64,000 nt of DNA from Jannaschia sp. S6380 (GTDB taxonomy: Bacteria; Pseudomonadota; Alphaproteobacteria; Rhodobacterales; Rhodobacteraceae): assembly GCF_023015695.1 (NCBI RefSeq), contig NZ_JALKAS010000001.1:1116001-1180000 (forward strand), given 5' to 3'. Shown one piece after another: positions 1 to 8,772 of this stretch; the first letter of the stretch is position 1; each line of letters begins with the position of its first letter. The notes beneath the pieces were generated by a model that saw only the letters and a list, made by a program, of their open reading frames with translations, did not search any database and was not told the DNA's origin. Both the position numbers and the translations under genes were made by a program.

Positions 1-736
1 CGCGGCGGACATACTCACCGGCGCTGTGCGTGGTCCAATCGTGGCCGCTGAAATCGCCGCTGGTGGCGAGGCCCTGGTACTGACGGGCCTCATCGGTCAG
101 CACAAACGCCTCGCGGCTGATGTTCTCGCGCAGGATCGGGACCAGCGTGGACTTCTTGATGTCATCCACAACGATAGAGCGGGCTTGCTTCGTCTCGCGA
201 TCCACAAGCGTCAGAACCTTCATCTTGTGGTCGCCGCCACGGGCGTTCGGGGCCTTCGTGACGCCGGGCTCTTTGCCGATGAACGTCTCGTCAACTTCGA
301 CCGCGCCGCCATTGCTACCGAATGGGGCCAGATCGCCGGAACGCATACACTCGCGGATCCGATGGGTCAGGAACCAAGCGGATTTGTAAGTGATGCCCAG
401 AACGCGGTGAAGCTGGTGGCTGCTGATGCCCTTCTTGCTCGACACCATCAGGTGAATGGCCTGGAGCCACAGGTGAAGCGGCAGGTGGCTTTCCTCAAAG
501 ATAGTGCCCTTGCGAACAGTAAATTGCTTGCGGCACTCGCGGCACTTCCACAGGCCGTGACGCACCTTGCCCTCGGGGCTCTTCTTGCTGGGCTTGGTGC
601 GGACGCCTTCCAGCTTGCCAGCGCGATCCACAACGCCGCAGTGCGGGCAGACCGGACCATCGGGCCACAGCATGGACTCGACGTGCGCGAAGGCGGCGGC
701 TTCGTCGTGCATGTAGGCGGCGGACAGAACGGACAT
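1..736 (-). CDS. IS1595-family transposase (ISXO2-like), partial
   Basis: Catalyses cut-and-paste movement of the element. The 245 visible codons start at an ATG at 736 and remain open at the window edge, so the C-terminus is missing. Near residue 30 there is a zinc ribbon (CPHC, then CRECRKQF about 40 residues later), followed by a region rich in His and Trp. A catalytic-core segment follows with VEVDETFIG (first Asp of the DDE/DDN triad) and VLTDEARQY (second acidic residue). Zinc ribbon plus DDE core is the standard IS1595 (ISXO2-like) architecture. The third catalytic residue lies beyond the window, so it cannot be said whether the element is intact. Confidence 0.85.
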   Translation of the reverse strand, partial: MSVLSAAYMHDEAAAFAHVESMLWPDGPVCPHCGVVDRAGKLEGVRTKPSKKSPEGKVRHGLWKCRECRKQFTVRKGTIFEESHLPLHLWLQAIHLMVSSKKGISSHQLHRVLGITYKSAWFLTHRIRECMRSGDLAPFGSNGGAVEVDETFIGKEPGVTKAPNARGGDHKMKVLTLVDRETKQARSIVVDDIKKSTLVPILRENISREAFVLTDEARQYQGLATSGDFSGHDWTTHSAGEYVRR

Positions 737-805
737 GGCGGAGACCTCTCGCGTGTTGAGTTAGATATAGGTCTGCCGGGTGGGTTTGTCAAATATACAA
801 TCGCC
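1..805 (-). mobile_element. IS1595-family insertion sequence, one end only
   Basis: The transposase reading frame runs off the left edge of the window. About 70 bp upstream of its start codon the sequence, read on the minus strand, begins GGCGATTGTATATTTGAC, which I take as the terminal inverted repeat. The far end and any target duplication lie outside the window, so the exact boundary (near 804-805) is inferred from where the neighbouring dehydrogenase frame stops. The family assignment rests on the transposase. Confidence 0.7.
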
Positions 806-1668
806 TATTGTTTCGATTGCAGCAGGCGGCTGACGAATTGCTGCCCGCGCCCGTGCGCCACCTCTCGCTCTAGGCGATCGCGGACGACCTGCACCGTCCA
901 GCCGCGTTCGTCCGGGTCGAGAAGCGCGGCGGCGTATCGAAGATCCTTCGCTGCATTTCCGATGGTGAAGCGGCTGCCGTCGAAATCGCCTTCCAGGGCC
1001 GGTAGCACCGCCTTTTCCAACGTGCCGGATTGTGCCGCACCACCGCGCATCGCCTCCGCCAATGGCTCCCACGCGACGCCGTGACGGGTCGCCAGGTTGA
1101 ACGCCTCGGACAGCAGCATCATCGTGCCCTGACTGACGAGGTTGTTCAGCAGCTTTGCGGTGTGGCCCGTCCCGGTTTCACCGAAGCGGAAGACCGCCTT
1201 GGAATAGGCGCCGACCACGTCGCGGACACGGTCGAATGCCGTCTCAGGGCATCCGACGAGAGAGGTCAGCTTACCGCACTCGGCTTGGGGTGGGCCGCCG
1301 GTGACCGGCGCATCGGCGAAGGTCGCTCCGGTGCCGCCAACCGCCGCGGCGACCCTTCGAGTCACGACCGGATCCGACGTTGTCGCGTCGATCCAGAGCA
1401 GGCCCGGCCGCAAATGCCCGGCGACACCTTCGGCGATCGCCTCGACTGCGCTTGCATCGGGAACGCAGGACAACAGGACATCGTGCCCGGCCACCAATGC
1501 GGCGAGATCGCTTGCTTCCGATGCGCCTTCGGCCAGCAGCGCATCGACCGTCGCGCGCTCACGATGTGCGAAGACCGTGACCGCATGTCCGGTCCGCATC
1601 AGGCTTCGGGCCATGCCGCCGCCCATCATCCCGGCTCCAATGAGACCGATGGCCGGACGTGTCGTCAT
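805..1668 (-). CDS. NAD-dependent 3-hydroxyacid dehydrogenase (HIBADH/tartronate semialdehyde reductase/LtnD type)
   Basis: Probably a cytoplasmic NAD(P)-dependent oxidation of a beta-hydroxyacid. The 287-residue protein starts MTTRPAIGLIGAG. The Rossmann motif GLIGAGMMGGGM is at residues 7-18, the substrate-binding segment DAPVTGG lies near 120, and the catalytic-Lys helix GHTAKLLNN near 170. Length is normal for the family. It is the last gene of the TRAP/PdxA2 operon and follows dctM after about 130 bp, so its substrate is probably linked to the transported acid. Its TAG stop lies exactly where the IS1595 end begins, and the insertion may have supplied or moved the stop. A longer frame begins at 1755 but lacks family similarity. 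Substrate is unknown; L-threonate or tartronate semialdehyde are candidates from the neighbours. Confidence 0.85.
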   Translation of the reverse strand: MTTRPAIGLIGAGMMGGGMARSLMRTGHAVTVFAHRERATVDALLAEGASEASDLAALVAGHDVLLSCVPDASAVEAIAEGVAGHLRPGLLWIDATTSDPVVTRRVAAAVGGTGATFADAPVTGGPPQAECGKLTSLVGCPETAFDRVRDVVGAYSKAVFRFGETGTGHTAKLLNNLVSQGTMMLLSEAFNLATRHGVAWEPLAEAMRGGAAQSGTLEKAVLPALEGDFDGSRFTIGNAAKDLRYAAALLDPDERGWTVQVVRDRLEREVAHGRGQQFVSRLLQSKQ

Positions 1669-1802
1669 CGAGAAATGACCGTGTCGCACGGTCCGTCGGT
1701 CATCGTCGCCAGGGAATCCGCAGTCTGGCCCGAAGCTTGCGACGACCGCAGGCAATGTCCGGTCTTGGTGGAGGCATTGCGTCTGGATCCCATGAGCGGC
1801 CC

Positions 1803-3089
1803 TTAGGTTCTATAGAACACGTCCACCAGCCAGAGCGGCACGGCGGGCACATAGGTAACGATCAGCAATACGAAAACCAGAACGGCGATGAAGGGAAGGT
1901 TCGTCTTCGTCGTCGCCCAGACATCGGTCCTGGCGATGGAGCAGGCGGTAACCAGGACGCTCGCCACCGGCGGCGTCTGTTGTCCGAGCGCGATGTTCAG
2001 CGTCAGAAGGATGCCGAAATGGACGGGGTCGATGCCGAGCTGGTTCACCAGCGGCATGAAGATCGGAACCGTCAGAATGATTGCCGCCGCGCCGTGCAGT
2101 ACCATGCCGATGAACAGCAGAAAGACATTGATGATCATTAGGACGAGAAACGGGTTTTCCGTCAGCGTCGTGATGCCCGCGGCCAGTTTCTGCGGCATCT
2201 GCGTTTCCGTAAGATAAAGCCCCAGAACGGCCGAGGATGCGACCAGCAACATGACCACCGATGTCTGCAGAACACCATCGATGAGCGCGTCGTAGAGTTT
2301 GCGCAGGTTCAGTTCGCGGTACACCAGAAGGCCGATGAGAAGCGCGGCGAGGACCGCGATTCCAGCTCCCTCCGTCGCGGTGACGATACCGCCGAAGATC
2401 CCGCCCAGGATGATGATCGGCAACATCAGTGCCCAGGCCGCCTCGCGCGTGGCGTGGGCGAGGCGGCACAGCGAAAAGCCGTCCTCGCGCGGAAGGTCGT
2501 AGCGAACCGCGAAGTAGTAGCACATCCCCATAAGCAGCGACGCCCCAAGAAGGCCGGGAACGATGCCGGCCACGAAAAGCTGCACGATCGACGTATTCGA
2601 CAGCGCGCCGTAAAGGATCATCGGAATCGACGGAGGAATGATGATCGCCAGCGATGCGGTCGACGACGTGATCGCGGCCGCGAAGCGCGGCGAATAGCCC
2701 TTGCGCTTCATCGCCGGGATCAGGACCGAACCGGTCGCCGCCACATCGGCCACGGCCGAGCCGGAAATCTCGGCGAAGAACAGAGACACGCCCACATTCA
2801 CCATCGCCAGCCCGCCGCGCACGAAGCCGATCAGGGCCGAGACGAAAGCGATCAGACGGGTCGAGATTCCGCCCGTGTTCATCAATGCGCCCGCAAGAAT
2901 GAAAAGCGGGATCGCGATGAGCGGAAAGCTGGTGGCGCCGTCGAACAGCGACAGCGCCGCGTTCAGGAACCCCAGCGATCCGTTCAGCAGCCAAACGCCG
3001 ATCAGAGCGCTGGCAAGGATCGACACCGCAATGGGCACGCCGACCGCGATCAGCAGGAACATCGACGCGAGGACGAGCGCCTCGGTCAC
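1803..3089 (-). CDS. dctM: TRAP transporter large permease subunit DctM
   Basis: Membrane subunit that carries the solute using the sodium or proton gradient. The 428-residue, strongly hydrophobic protein begins (V)TEALVLASMFLLIAVGVPIA at a GTG whose bases overlap the dctQ stop (GTGA), a typical coupled start. It has about a dozen membrane segments and family signatures such as PLFILAGALMNTGGI, FFAEISGSAVADVAA and IIPPSIPMILYG. Length fits DctM (about 425). It works with DctQ and the binding protein DctP encoded upstream. Confidence 0.95.
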   Translation of the reverse strand: MTEALVLASMFLLIAVGVPIAVSILASALIGVWLLNGSLGFLNAALSLFDGATSFPLIAIPLFILAGALMNTGGISTRLIAFVSALIGFVRGGLAMVNVGVSLFFAEISGSAVADVAATGSVLIPAMKRKGYSPRFAAAITSSTASLAIIIPPSIPMILYGALSNTSIVQLFVAGIVPGLLGASLLMGMCYYFAVRYDLPREDGFSLCRLAHATREAAWALMLPIIILGGIFGGIVTATEGAGIAVLAALLIGLLVYRELNLRKLYDALIDGVLQTSVVMLLVASSAVLGLYLTETQMPQKLAAGITTLTENPFLVLMIINVFLLFIGMVLHGAAAIILTVPIFMPLVNQLGIDPVHFGILLTLNIALGQQTPPVASVLVTACSIARTDVWATTKTNLPFIAVLVFVLLIVTYVPAVPLWLVDVFYRT

Positions 3090-3640
3090 GGGCGGCGCCC
3101 CGTACGCGACAATTCCGCTTCGGCCCGCGCGATTTCGTACGCAATCTCGTCGCTTTCGGGGTCGGTGCCCGTGCGCACCGATGCGCGGCGTTCCGGCAGA
3201 GTTAACAGGCGCGCCAGCATCATCAGCGCCGCCGCGACGGGCAGTATTCCCTGTACGAAGGTCCGTGGCACAAAGCGGAGCGTCGTCATCGTCTCGGAGC
3301 CGAAGAAATTCAAGATCGCCCAGCCGCCCCAGACGACCACGGCAAAGGTGGCGAGGAAGATCGCCTCGATCACCCAGAAAAGCGGCATCCGCAACGGCAG
3401 CGGCAGGCCGAAAAGCAAACCGTTGAAGCCAAGGTGCGCATTGCGAAGCACGGCCAGTGCCGCACCCGTGAACGTTATCCAGGCCAGGAGGACGGAAGAC
3501 ACCTCGTCGTACCAAATTAGCGACGCGCCGGAATACCGGAAGCCGACTCCCATGAGCACGATGCAGGCGAGTACCACGGTGATCGCCAGCGTCGCAATCT
3601 GCAGACCGACATCAAGCGTGCGGATGGCCACTGCGCGCAT
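3086..3640 (-). CDS. dctQ: TRAP transporter small permease subunit DctQ
   Basis: Small membrane subunit that pairs with DctM. The 184-residue protein has four predicted membrane segments (about residues 15-33, 47-65, 85-105 and 126-145) and the WYDEVSS motif typical of DctQ (usually E-E/D-[IV]-[SA]) near residue 43. A charged cytoplasmic tail of roughly 35 residues follows the last helix. Its TGA overlaps the dctM GTG by 4 nt. It lies 88 bp downstream of dctP. Confidence 0.93.
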   Translation of the reverse strand: MRAVAIRTLDVGLQIATLAITVVLACIVLMGVGFRYSGASLIWYDEVSSVLLAWITFTGAALAVLRNAHLGFNGLLFGLPLPLRMPLFWVIEAIFLATFAVVVWGGWAILNFFGSETMTTLRFVPRTFVQGILPVAAALMMLARLLTLPERRASVRTGTDPESDEIAYEIARAEAELSRTGRRP

Positions 3641-3728
3641 GTCGGAAGCTCCTTTCGGGGGTGTAGGTCTTCAGGGATTGGGAACGACACGCGATCCTCG
3701 CGCGCCGTCCGGTTTCATTCGGGCAGGA

Positions 3729-4709
3729 TCAGGACCCCTCCGCCAGGGCCATGGCCTCGTCTATCATCGCCTGCCCGTTCTCGACCTCTTCCGCGAACTT
3801 TTCGTAGATCGGCTTGGACGCCTCGACGAACGCAGCGCGATCCGCTTCGTTAACCTTCATACCGGCCTCGGTCAGGGTGGTCAGCAGATCCTCGTCCTCC
3901 TTGGCACCCTGTTCGCGCGCCCAAATCGCGACTTCCTGTGCCGTTTCGGCGAGGATCATCTGCACCTCCGGAGCGAGCTTCTCGAACGTGTCGATGCCGA
4001 CGGTCGGATAGGCGGGCGAATAGACGTGACCGGTCATCGACAGGTATTCCTGAACTTCTTGGAACTTTGCCCCCGCGATGTTGGTCAGCGGGTTCTCCTG
4101 CCCGTCGATCACGCCGGTCTGCAGGGCGACGAACACCTCCGAAAACGCCATCGGCGTCGGATTGGCGCCCCATTCCTGGAACATGGAAACCCGCCATGAC
4201 GAATTCGGCGTTCGGATCTTCAGGCCTTCCAGATCGGCGGGCACATTGATCGGACGCTCGTTGTTGGTGATCTGGCGGAAGCCGTTCTCCCACACGGCAA
4301 GGGGGCGATAGCCCTCGGCCTCGGCTGCGGGAACCAGGGTGCCCTTGAACAACGTCTCGTCCATGCGCGCCAGATGATCCCTGTCGGAGACGAGGAACGG
4401 CAGATCGAAGATGGCGTATTCAGGGGCGATCTCCGGCATGACGGACGACGGCAATGTGATGTGCATCGTTCCCAGCCGGATTTTTTGGAGCATGTCCTTG
4501 TCCTTGCCCAGTTGCGAGCTGTCGAAGACCTTGACCTCGCCCAGGTCACCGAGCTTCTCGTTCGCCCGGCGCTGGAATTCATAGGCCGACTGCCCCTGCA
4601 GCGAGTTCGGCGTGGCGGAGATGCCAAAGATGATCTCCTCCTGCGCCAAGGCTGCGTTGCCCAACGCGATTGTAACGGCGACCATTGCGCTCAGGTTCGT
4701 ATTTTTCAT
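3729..4709 (-). CDS. dctP: TRAP transporter solute-binding protein DctP
   Basis: Periplasmic protein that binds the substrate, probably a carboxylate, and delivers it to DctQM. The 326-residue precursor has a Sec signal peptide of about 22 residues ending ALA before QEEIIFG. The DctP family segment DLEGLKIRTPNS carries the conserved Arg that clamps the substrate carboxylate, followed by AFSEVFVALQTGVIDGQENP. The start ATG overlaps the stop of the upstream PdxA2-like gene (ATGA). The substrate cannot be read from sequence; the flanking enzymes suggest a hydroxylated sugar acid. Confidence 0.95.
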   Translation of the reverse strand: MKNTNLSAMVAVTIALGNAALAQEEIIFGISATPNSLQGQSAYEFQRRANEKLGDLGEVKVFDSSQLGKDKDMLQKIRLGTMHITLPSSVMPEIAPEYAIFDLPFLVSDRDHLARMDETLFKGTLVPAAEAEGYRPLAVWENGFRQITNNERPINVPADLEGLKIRTPNSSWRVSMFQEWGANPTPMAFSEVFVALQTGVIDGQENPLTNIAGAKFQEVQEYLSMTGHVYSPAYPTVGIDTFEKLAPEVQMILAETAQEVAIWAREQGAKEDEDLLTTLTEAGMKVNEADRAAFVEASKPIYEKFAEEVENGQAMIDEAMALAEGS

Positions 4710-5857
4710 GTCGTCCTCCCAGATTGACCTGTTTTGTCAGCGTCTGCTGACGGCTCTAGTTCCCGACGCGGGCCGGGGGGCGTTTTGGATTGGCCGCGCG
4801 CCCAAGCAGGTTTGTTTTTCAGTGCCGCGATAAGGTTTTCGCATGTCACGTCGTCGGTTTGCCTTGCCGAGGAGCGCCCGGCCAGACGCAGACCGAGATC
4901 CAGCGCCGCCAGCGTCGCGCCGGTATCCGCGACGCCATGTCCGGCGATGTCGTAGGCCGTGCCGTGTGCGGGTGTGACGATGGGAAAGCCGTAGCCCGCG
5001 ATCAGCGTGACGCCGCGATCGAAACCGATGAGCTTCATCGCGATCTGGCCCTGATCGTGGAACATGGTCAGGACCGCGTCGAATTCGCCTTTCAACGCGC
5101 GTACGAAGACCGTGTCCGATGGCACGGGTCCCGTAACCGCCATTTGACGGGCCATCGCGCGCTCGACCGCAGGTAGGATGATGTCCTCGTCCTCTGTGCC
5201 GAAGTTGCGTCCATCGCCGGCATGCGGATTGAGCGCTGCGACACCGATGCGCGGCCGCTCGATGCCGGCGTCCTGCATCACCTCCACGGTCAATTTCAGG
5301 CTGTCGAAAATACGGTCTGCGCTCAATGTCCCGGCGACTTCCCGCAAGGGGATATGTGACGTGACACGGGCATTCCATACCTCGTCCAGTACATTGAATT
5401 CCCGGCCGGACCGGGGCGCATCCAGCACCGCATCCACAAATCCGATTTCGTCCACATAGTCGGACTTGGCCATCCGCATCGCGGCCTTGTTGAAAGGTGT
5501 GAATGCGACGGCATCCGCCAGACCGGCTTTTGCCGTCAAAAGCGCGGCCCGAAAGTTCTCGAGCGCCGCCGCGCCGGATGTTGCGGTCGCCATGCCGATC
5601 GTCGCGTCGCCGGGATCGAGGGTGCCCAGATCAACCAGTACGTTGCCGTCGATCCGCTTCCGTAGGTCATCGGGACCGATCACCGGAAGGTCCAGGTTTA
5701 TCCCCGCCTGCTGCGCGCCCAGGCCCAGTGCCCGCCGGTCGCCAAAGACAAGCATGTCCACACCATCGCGCGGTTCGGACAGCATTCGGGCCGCTAACTC
5801 CAAGCCGATCCCGCCCGCGTCACCAAGCGCTAGTGCTATTCCGCGACGATCCGTCAT
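4706..5857 (-). CDS. PdxA-family dehydrogenase (PdxA2-like, 4-phosphate hydroxyacid dehydrogenase)
   Basis: Member of the 4-hydroxythreonine-4-phosphate dehydrogenase family, divalent metal- and NAD-dependent. The 383-residue protein starts at an ATG preceded by a strong GGAGGA. The family motifs ALNPHAGDGRNFGTEDEDI and the metal/substrate motif HDQGQIAMKLIGF are visible. PdxA2 paralogues are known to act on D-threonate or D-erythronate 4-phosphate. This gene heads a TRAP operon rather than sitting with ksgA/surA as biosynthetic pdxA usually does, so a catabolic role is inferred. No DUF1537-type kinase, the usual partner, is seen in the window. The C-terminal 40 residues are Pro/Arg-rich and atypical. 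Confidence 0.85.
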   Translation of the reverse strand: MTDRRGIALALGDAGGIGLELAARMLSEPRDGVDMLVFGDRRALGLGAQQAGINLDLPVIGPDDLRKRIDGNVLVDLGTLDPGDATIGMATATSGAAALENFRAALLTAKAGLADAVAFTPFNKAAMRMAKSDYVDEIGFVDAVLDAPRSGREFNVLDEVWNARVTSHIPLREVAGTLSADRIFDSLKLTVEVMQDAGIERPRIGVAALNPHAGDGRNFGTEDEDIILPAVERAMARQMAVTGPVPSDTVFVRALKGEFDAVLTMFHDQGQIAMKLIGFDRGVTLIAGYGFPIVTPAHGTAYDIAGHGVADTGATLAALDLGLRLAGRSSARQTDDVTCENLIAALKNKPAWARGQSKTPPGPRRELEPSADADKTGQSGRTT

Positions 5858-5867
5858 GGCTCCTCCA

Positions 5868-5879
5868 TTTGTATACAAA
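5868..5879. promoter_or_regulatory. Probable GntR-family operator between divergent promoters
   Basis: TTTGTATACAAA is a perfect 12-bp palindrome just upstream of the PdxA2 ribosome-binding site and 19 bp before the first possible start of the divergent GntR gene. Operators of FadR/VanR-type GntR regulators often have this T-G-T..A-C-A dyad form. AT-rich -10-like sequence (TACATAAT) adjoins it. Inference: the regulator represses both its own gene and the TRAP operon. Confidence 0.6.
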
Positions 5880-5945
5880 ATACATAATTGGTCTCGGATG
5901 ACAAGTCTGATAATGATAGAGACAGTTCAGGATCAGGAGTTCAGC

Positions 5946-6623
5946 TTGCCCGACAACCATCGCACCCCGATCCATGCCATCCAGAAACGGAGCCTGCATG
6001 ATCAGGCCGTGGAGCAGATCCGCGATCTGATCATCGAAGGACATCTGGAGCCGGGGCACCGTATCGATGAGGCCGCGCTAACGACGGAGCTGGGCATATC
6101 GCGCACGCCTTTCCGCGAGGCCCTTCGAACCCTTGCCGCCGAAGGTCTGGTGGAAATCCGTCCCTCTCGGGGAAGCCGGGTAAGGAAGCTCGCCGCCGAG
6201 GAGGTTCACAGCATGCTTGAGTTGCAGGCCCATCTTGAAAGCCTTGCGGGTCGCCTCGCCTGCGAGCGCGCCACGGACCCAGAAATTGCCGAGCTGCTCG
6301 ATCTGCATGACCGAATGATCGCACTCTATGACGCTCGTGACCGGCTGCCCTATTACAAGCTGAACCAGGCGTTTCACACACGACTGGCCGAGGTCTCGGG
6401 CAACAGCGCGCTGGCAGAAACGCAGCGTAGCCTCCAGGCCCGACTGAAACGCATCCGCTTCATCGGGAATCGTCACCCGGAGTTCTGGGAAGCTGCGGTG
6501 CAGGAGCATGAAGAGATGGCCGATGCCCTACGAATAAAGGATGGCCGCCGACTTGCCGAGACAATGGAACGGCACCTGAAGAATACGTGGGATCGAGTCC
6601 GCAATGTCGTGACTTCCGAATAA
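5946..6623 (+). CDS. GntR/FadR-family transcriptional regulator
   Basis: Metabolite-responsive regulator, probably of the divergent TRAP/PdxA2 operon. The N-terminal winged helix-turn-helix is recognisable from RDLIIEGHLEPGHRIDEAAL, then LGISRTPFREAL and LVEIRPSRGSRV. The all-helical FCD ligand-binding domain follows, with metal-binding residues in FHTRLAEVSGN and a C-terminal EHEEMADAL...MERHL. I chose the TTG at 5946 because AGGAG precedes it by 6 nt (225 residues). ATGs at 5913 and 5898 would give 236 or 241 residues but have no ribosome-binding site. Confidence 0.88.
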   Translation: MPDNHRTPIHAIQKRSLHDQAVEQIRDLIIEGHLEPGHRIDEAALTTELGISRTPFREALRTLAAEGLVEIRPSRGSRVRKLAAEEVHSMLELQAHLESLAGRLACERATDPEIAELLDLHDRMIALYDARDRLPYYKLNQAFHTRLAEVSGNSALAETQRSLQARLKRIRFIGNRHPEFWEAAVQEHEEMADALRIKDGRRLAETMERHLKNTWDRVRNVVTSE

Positions 6624-7185
6624 GAGTAAACGTGTCGGTGCGACCGCTCCGATACGAATTTAGCGTATCGCAGAGTCAAAATTCCCGGTTCCCATCGGAG
6701 ATATTCCATTTCGTAGATGATGGCCGAACGTGACCGTGAGGACGGCCCAAGCAACGAAAAATGTCTTAACTTGCGAGGCGACTAGGACGTCCGCATTCTT
6801 TCCGTATGATCGTGCCCGCTTTCTGATGCGGATCGTCGGATCGCGAATGTCGGCTTCCGGCCCCTTCGCGACGCGGCTCGACGCGGCGACCGCCCGGCAT
6901 GCTGCGCTGCAACCGAGGTCCGGAAGGAGCCCACTTTTCCAAGTGATATGGCGCGGACGAACGGCGGTTTCAACGGATTGCGCTGTGGCCGCAGCGTGGT
7001 GTTCCGTATGGTCCTAGGCCCACCCAGCGGAGCGTGCCGAAAGCCTGCAAAGGCCCTACTGTAACGACCAAACCGTTTAGCCCAGTCGTGCTGCAAAGGT
7101 GCACCCTAGCGGCTCGGTATAGTAACGGTCCGTTAACTGCTCCGAGCTGACATTCGGACCCCGACGATTCACGGGGTTCGCTCAC
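6624..7185. other. Non-coding flank of the toxin island, no gene recognised
   Basis: About 560 bp with no convincing coding frame; the frames present have skewed Arg/Ser composition and no ribosome-binding sites. It contains short motifs such as GCGAATGTCGGCTTCCGG and GAGGTCCGGAAGG. These resemble, in a degraded form, the motifs downstream of the island (GCGAAGGTCCGG near 9498). I read it as decayed or repetitive mobile-element flank. The relation between the two flanks is by eye only. Confidence 0.4.
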
Positions 7186-8772
7186 ATGATAACGACCAGC
7201 TACGACCGCTTCCTGCGCAGCGGCGGCAATGGCGAGTTCGTCGTGCCGCTCCGGGGCGGGCTGTGGCCGGTATCCTCGGGCGGCTACGCGACCAAGGCAG
7301 ATATACCTGGCATGGCCGCCGCACGCGCGGCCTTCCACGACCGGCTGAAGCAAGCGGCCGATCGGAACCGGCGCGATCTGCGAGAGGCGCTGCTCGCCCA
7401 AGGCTGGGCCGTGCCCGAGGCAGCCCTCGCACCGATCGAGGGCGACGTGGCCGAAGCGCTCCGCCTCTGGGAAGAACGGACTCTGTCGATCTGGGAGGAA
7501 TGGGCCGCCCGCCCCGATCGCATAGCCACGATCCGGCGCATGATGGAGGACGACCTCCTCCGGGCCTTCGAGAACCTCGTCAACGAGCGCCGCCAACGCG
7601 GGCTCGGCATCGATCAGTACGTCTGGGAGTCGCGCGACGACGAGCGCGTCCGTGACCTTCACGCGGAGCACGACGGCAGGACGTTCGACTGGGACGCCGC
7701 GCCAGAGGGCGGCCATCCGGGTCAGGCGCACAACTGCCGCTGCTGGGCGCGGCCGGTCCTGATCGAGGAGCCGGACTGGGTGCCGGAAACCGGATTCGCG
7801 CATCTCGGGCGGCGGGCGCTGGCGGAAGGAGAGGGCTTCGCGGAGGCCATCGTCGAGACCGGCGAGGCGATGCTCGACGGCCTTCTGGCGCTGCCCGGTC
7901 AAGTTAGGACGGCAAGGCGGTTCACGCAGCTCACCGCGCGAGAAGCGGCCGGCACGCTCACGCCCGAAGAGGCGCGCGAGCTGGCCGAGATGCGCGCTGG
8001 GATCGAGGCCGCGCTCAACGCCATCGCCGAGGCGTTCCAAGACGCGCCGGAGATCGCGGGGGCGCTCAAGGACTACGTCCTCGCCGTCGAGGCGCGGGTC
8101 GGCATGGTCGACGAGGCCTACCGCGCTGGCCTGGCCACCGAGGAGCAGCTCCTGAAGGCGATCCGGGACCGGGCGCATCTGGAGACCCTCGTCCTCGTGA
8201 ACGTCCTGCCCGCAGGGCTCGCGGTCCGGCTGCTACGCCGCCGGGGCCGGGACGGCGACCTCGACGACCGCGACGGGCTGCTGGACGACCTCCTCGAGGA
8301 GACGGCGGCCGCGCGCCGGTATCCCTCAGCGCCGGACTGGGACGTCGCGGACAATCCCGGCATCGTCTGGGGCGGCCCGATCCGCGAGCAGGGCGACCCA
8401 TGGGAGGACTTGCTCGAAATCGCGGCCAATCTCGGCGAGCGCTCGCCCCCGAACTTCCCCGTCTACGACTTCGTCGACCGCGCGGCGGGGCATGCGGTCA
8501 GCGCCAAGACGCTCTGGACGACAGGGCCGAGCTACCTGCGGCGACCGTCACAGATCTTCGGGCGCCTCAAAGCCTATGTCGATCAGATGCAGCGGTTCGA
8601 AGGTGGCAACCCAGAAGGGTTCCGACTTTTGCCCAACGAGATCGAGAGCCGAGAGATGATCCTCGGCATCCCTCTCGAAACGACCCCTGAGCAGATCGTT
8701 CAGATCACCCGCGCGATCGAGTACGCTGCCGAGCGCAGCATCACCATGACCGTGAGGTTCGTCGATGGATGA
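7186..8772 (+). CDS. MuF-domain polymorphic toxin with CDI-type nuclease C-terminus
   Basis: The 528-residue protein has three parts. Residues about 110-190 match the phage Mu F/SPP1 gp7 minor head protein domain, including IDQYVWESRDDERVRDLHAEHDG and the metal-binding-like signature GGHPGQAHNCRCWARP. A helical charged middle (about 210-330) follows. Residues about 415-528 resemble the CdiA EC869-like nuclease toxin domain: FPVYDFVD, then GHAVSAKT (Asp and Lys of a PD-(D/E)xK-like site), then IESREMILGIP and TTPEQIVQITRAIEYA. Such MuF-toxin fusions are a known temperate-phage cargo class. No other phage gene is nearby. The downstream gene overlaps it by 8 nt, as expected for immunity. Toxin activity is inferred. 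Confidence 0.75.
   Translation: MITTSYDRFLRSGGNGEFVVPLRGGLWPVSSGGYATKADIPGMAAARAAFHDRLKQAADRNRRDLREALLAQGWAVPEAALAPIEGDVAEALRLWEERTLSIWEEWAARPDRIATIRRMMEDDLLRAFENLVNERRQRGLGIDQYVWESRDDERVRDLHAEHDGRTFDWDAAPEGGHPGQAHNCRCWARPVLIEEPDWVPETGFAHLGRRALAEGEGFAEAIVETGEAMLDGLLALPGQVRTARRFTQLTAREAAGTLTPEEARELAEMRAGIEAALNAIAEAFQDAPEIAGALKDYVLAVEARVGMVDEAYRAGLATEEQLLKAIRDRAHLETLVLVNVLPAGLAVRLLRRRGRDGDLDDRDGLLDDLLEETAAARRYPSAPDWDVADNPGIVWGGPIREQGDPWEDLLEIAANLGERSPPNFPVYDFVDRAAGHAVSAKTLWTTGPSYLRRPSQIFGRLKAYVDQMQRFEGGNPEGFRLLPNEIESREMILGIPLETTPEQIVQITRAIEYAAERSITMTVRFVDG

Noticed and set aside
26-1084. Plus-strand reading frame of 352 codons across the IS end
   Set aside because: It is antisense to the transposase and the dehydrogenase and has the composition of a shadow frame.
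2454-4199. Long plus-strand frame (581 codons) opposite dctM/Q/P
   Set aside because: Arg-rich, no family motifs, fully antisense to clearly conserved TRAP genes.
6782-7096. Minus-strand frame of 104 codons in the island flank
   Set aside because: Arg/Ser-rich with no ribosome-binding site and no recognised motif; treated as non-coding repeat-like DNA.
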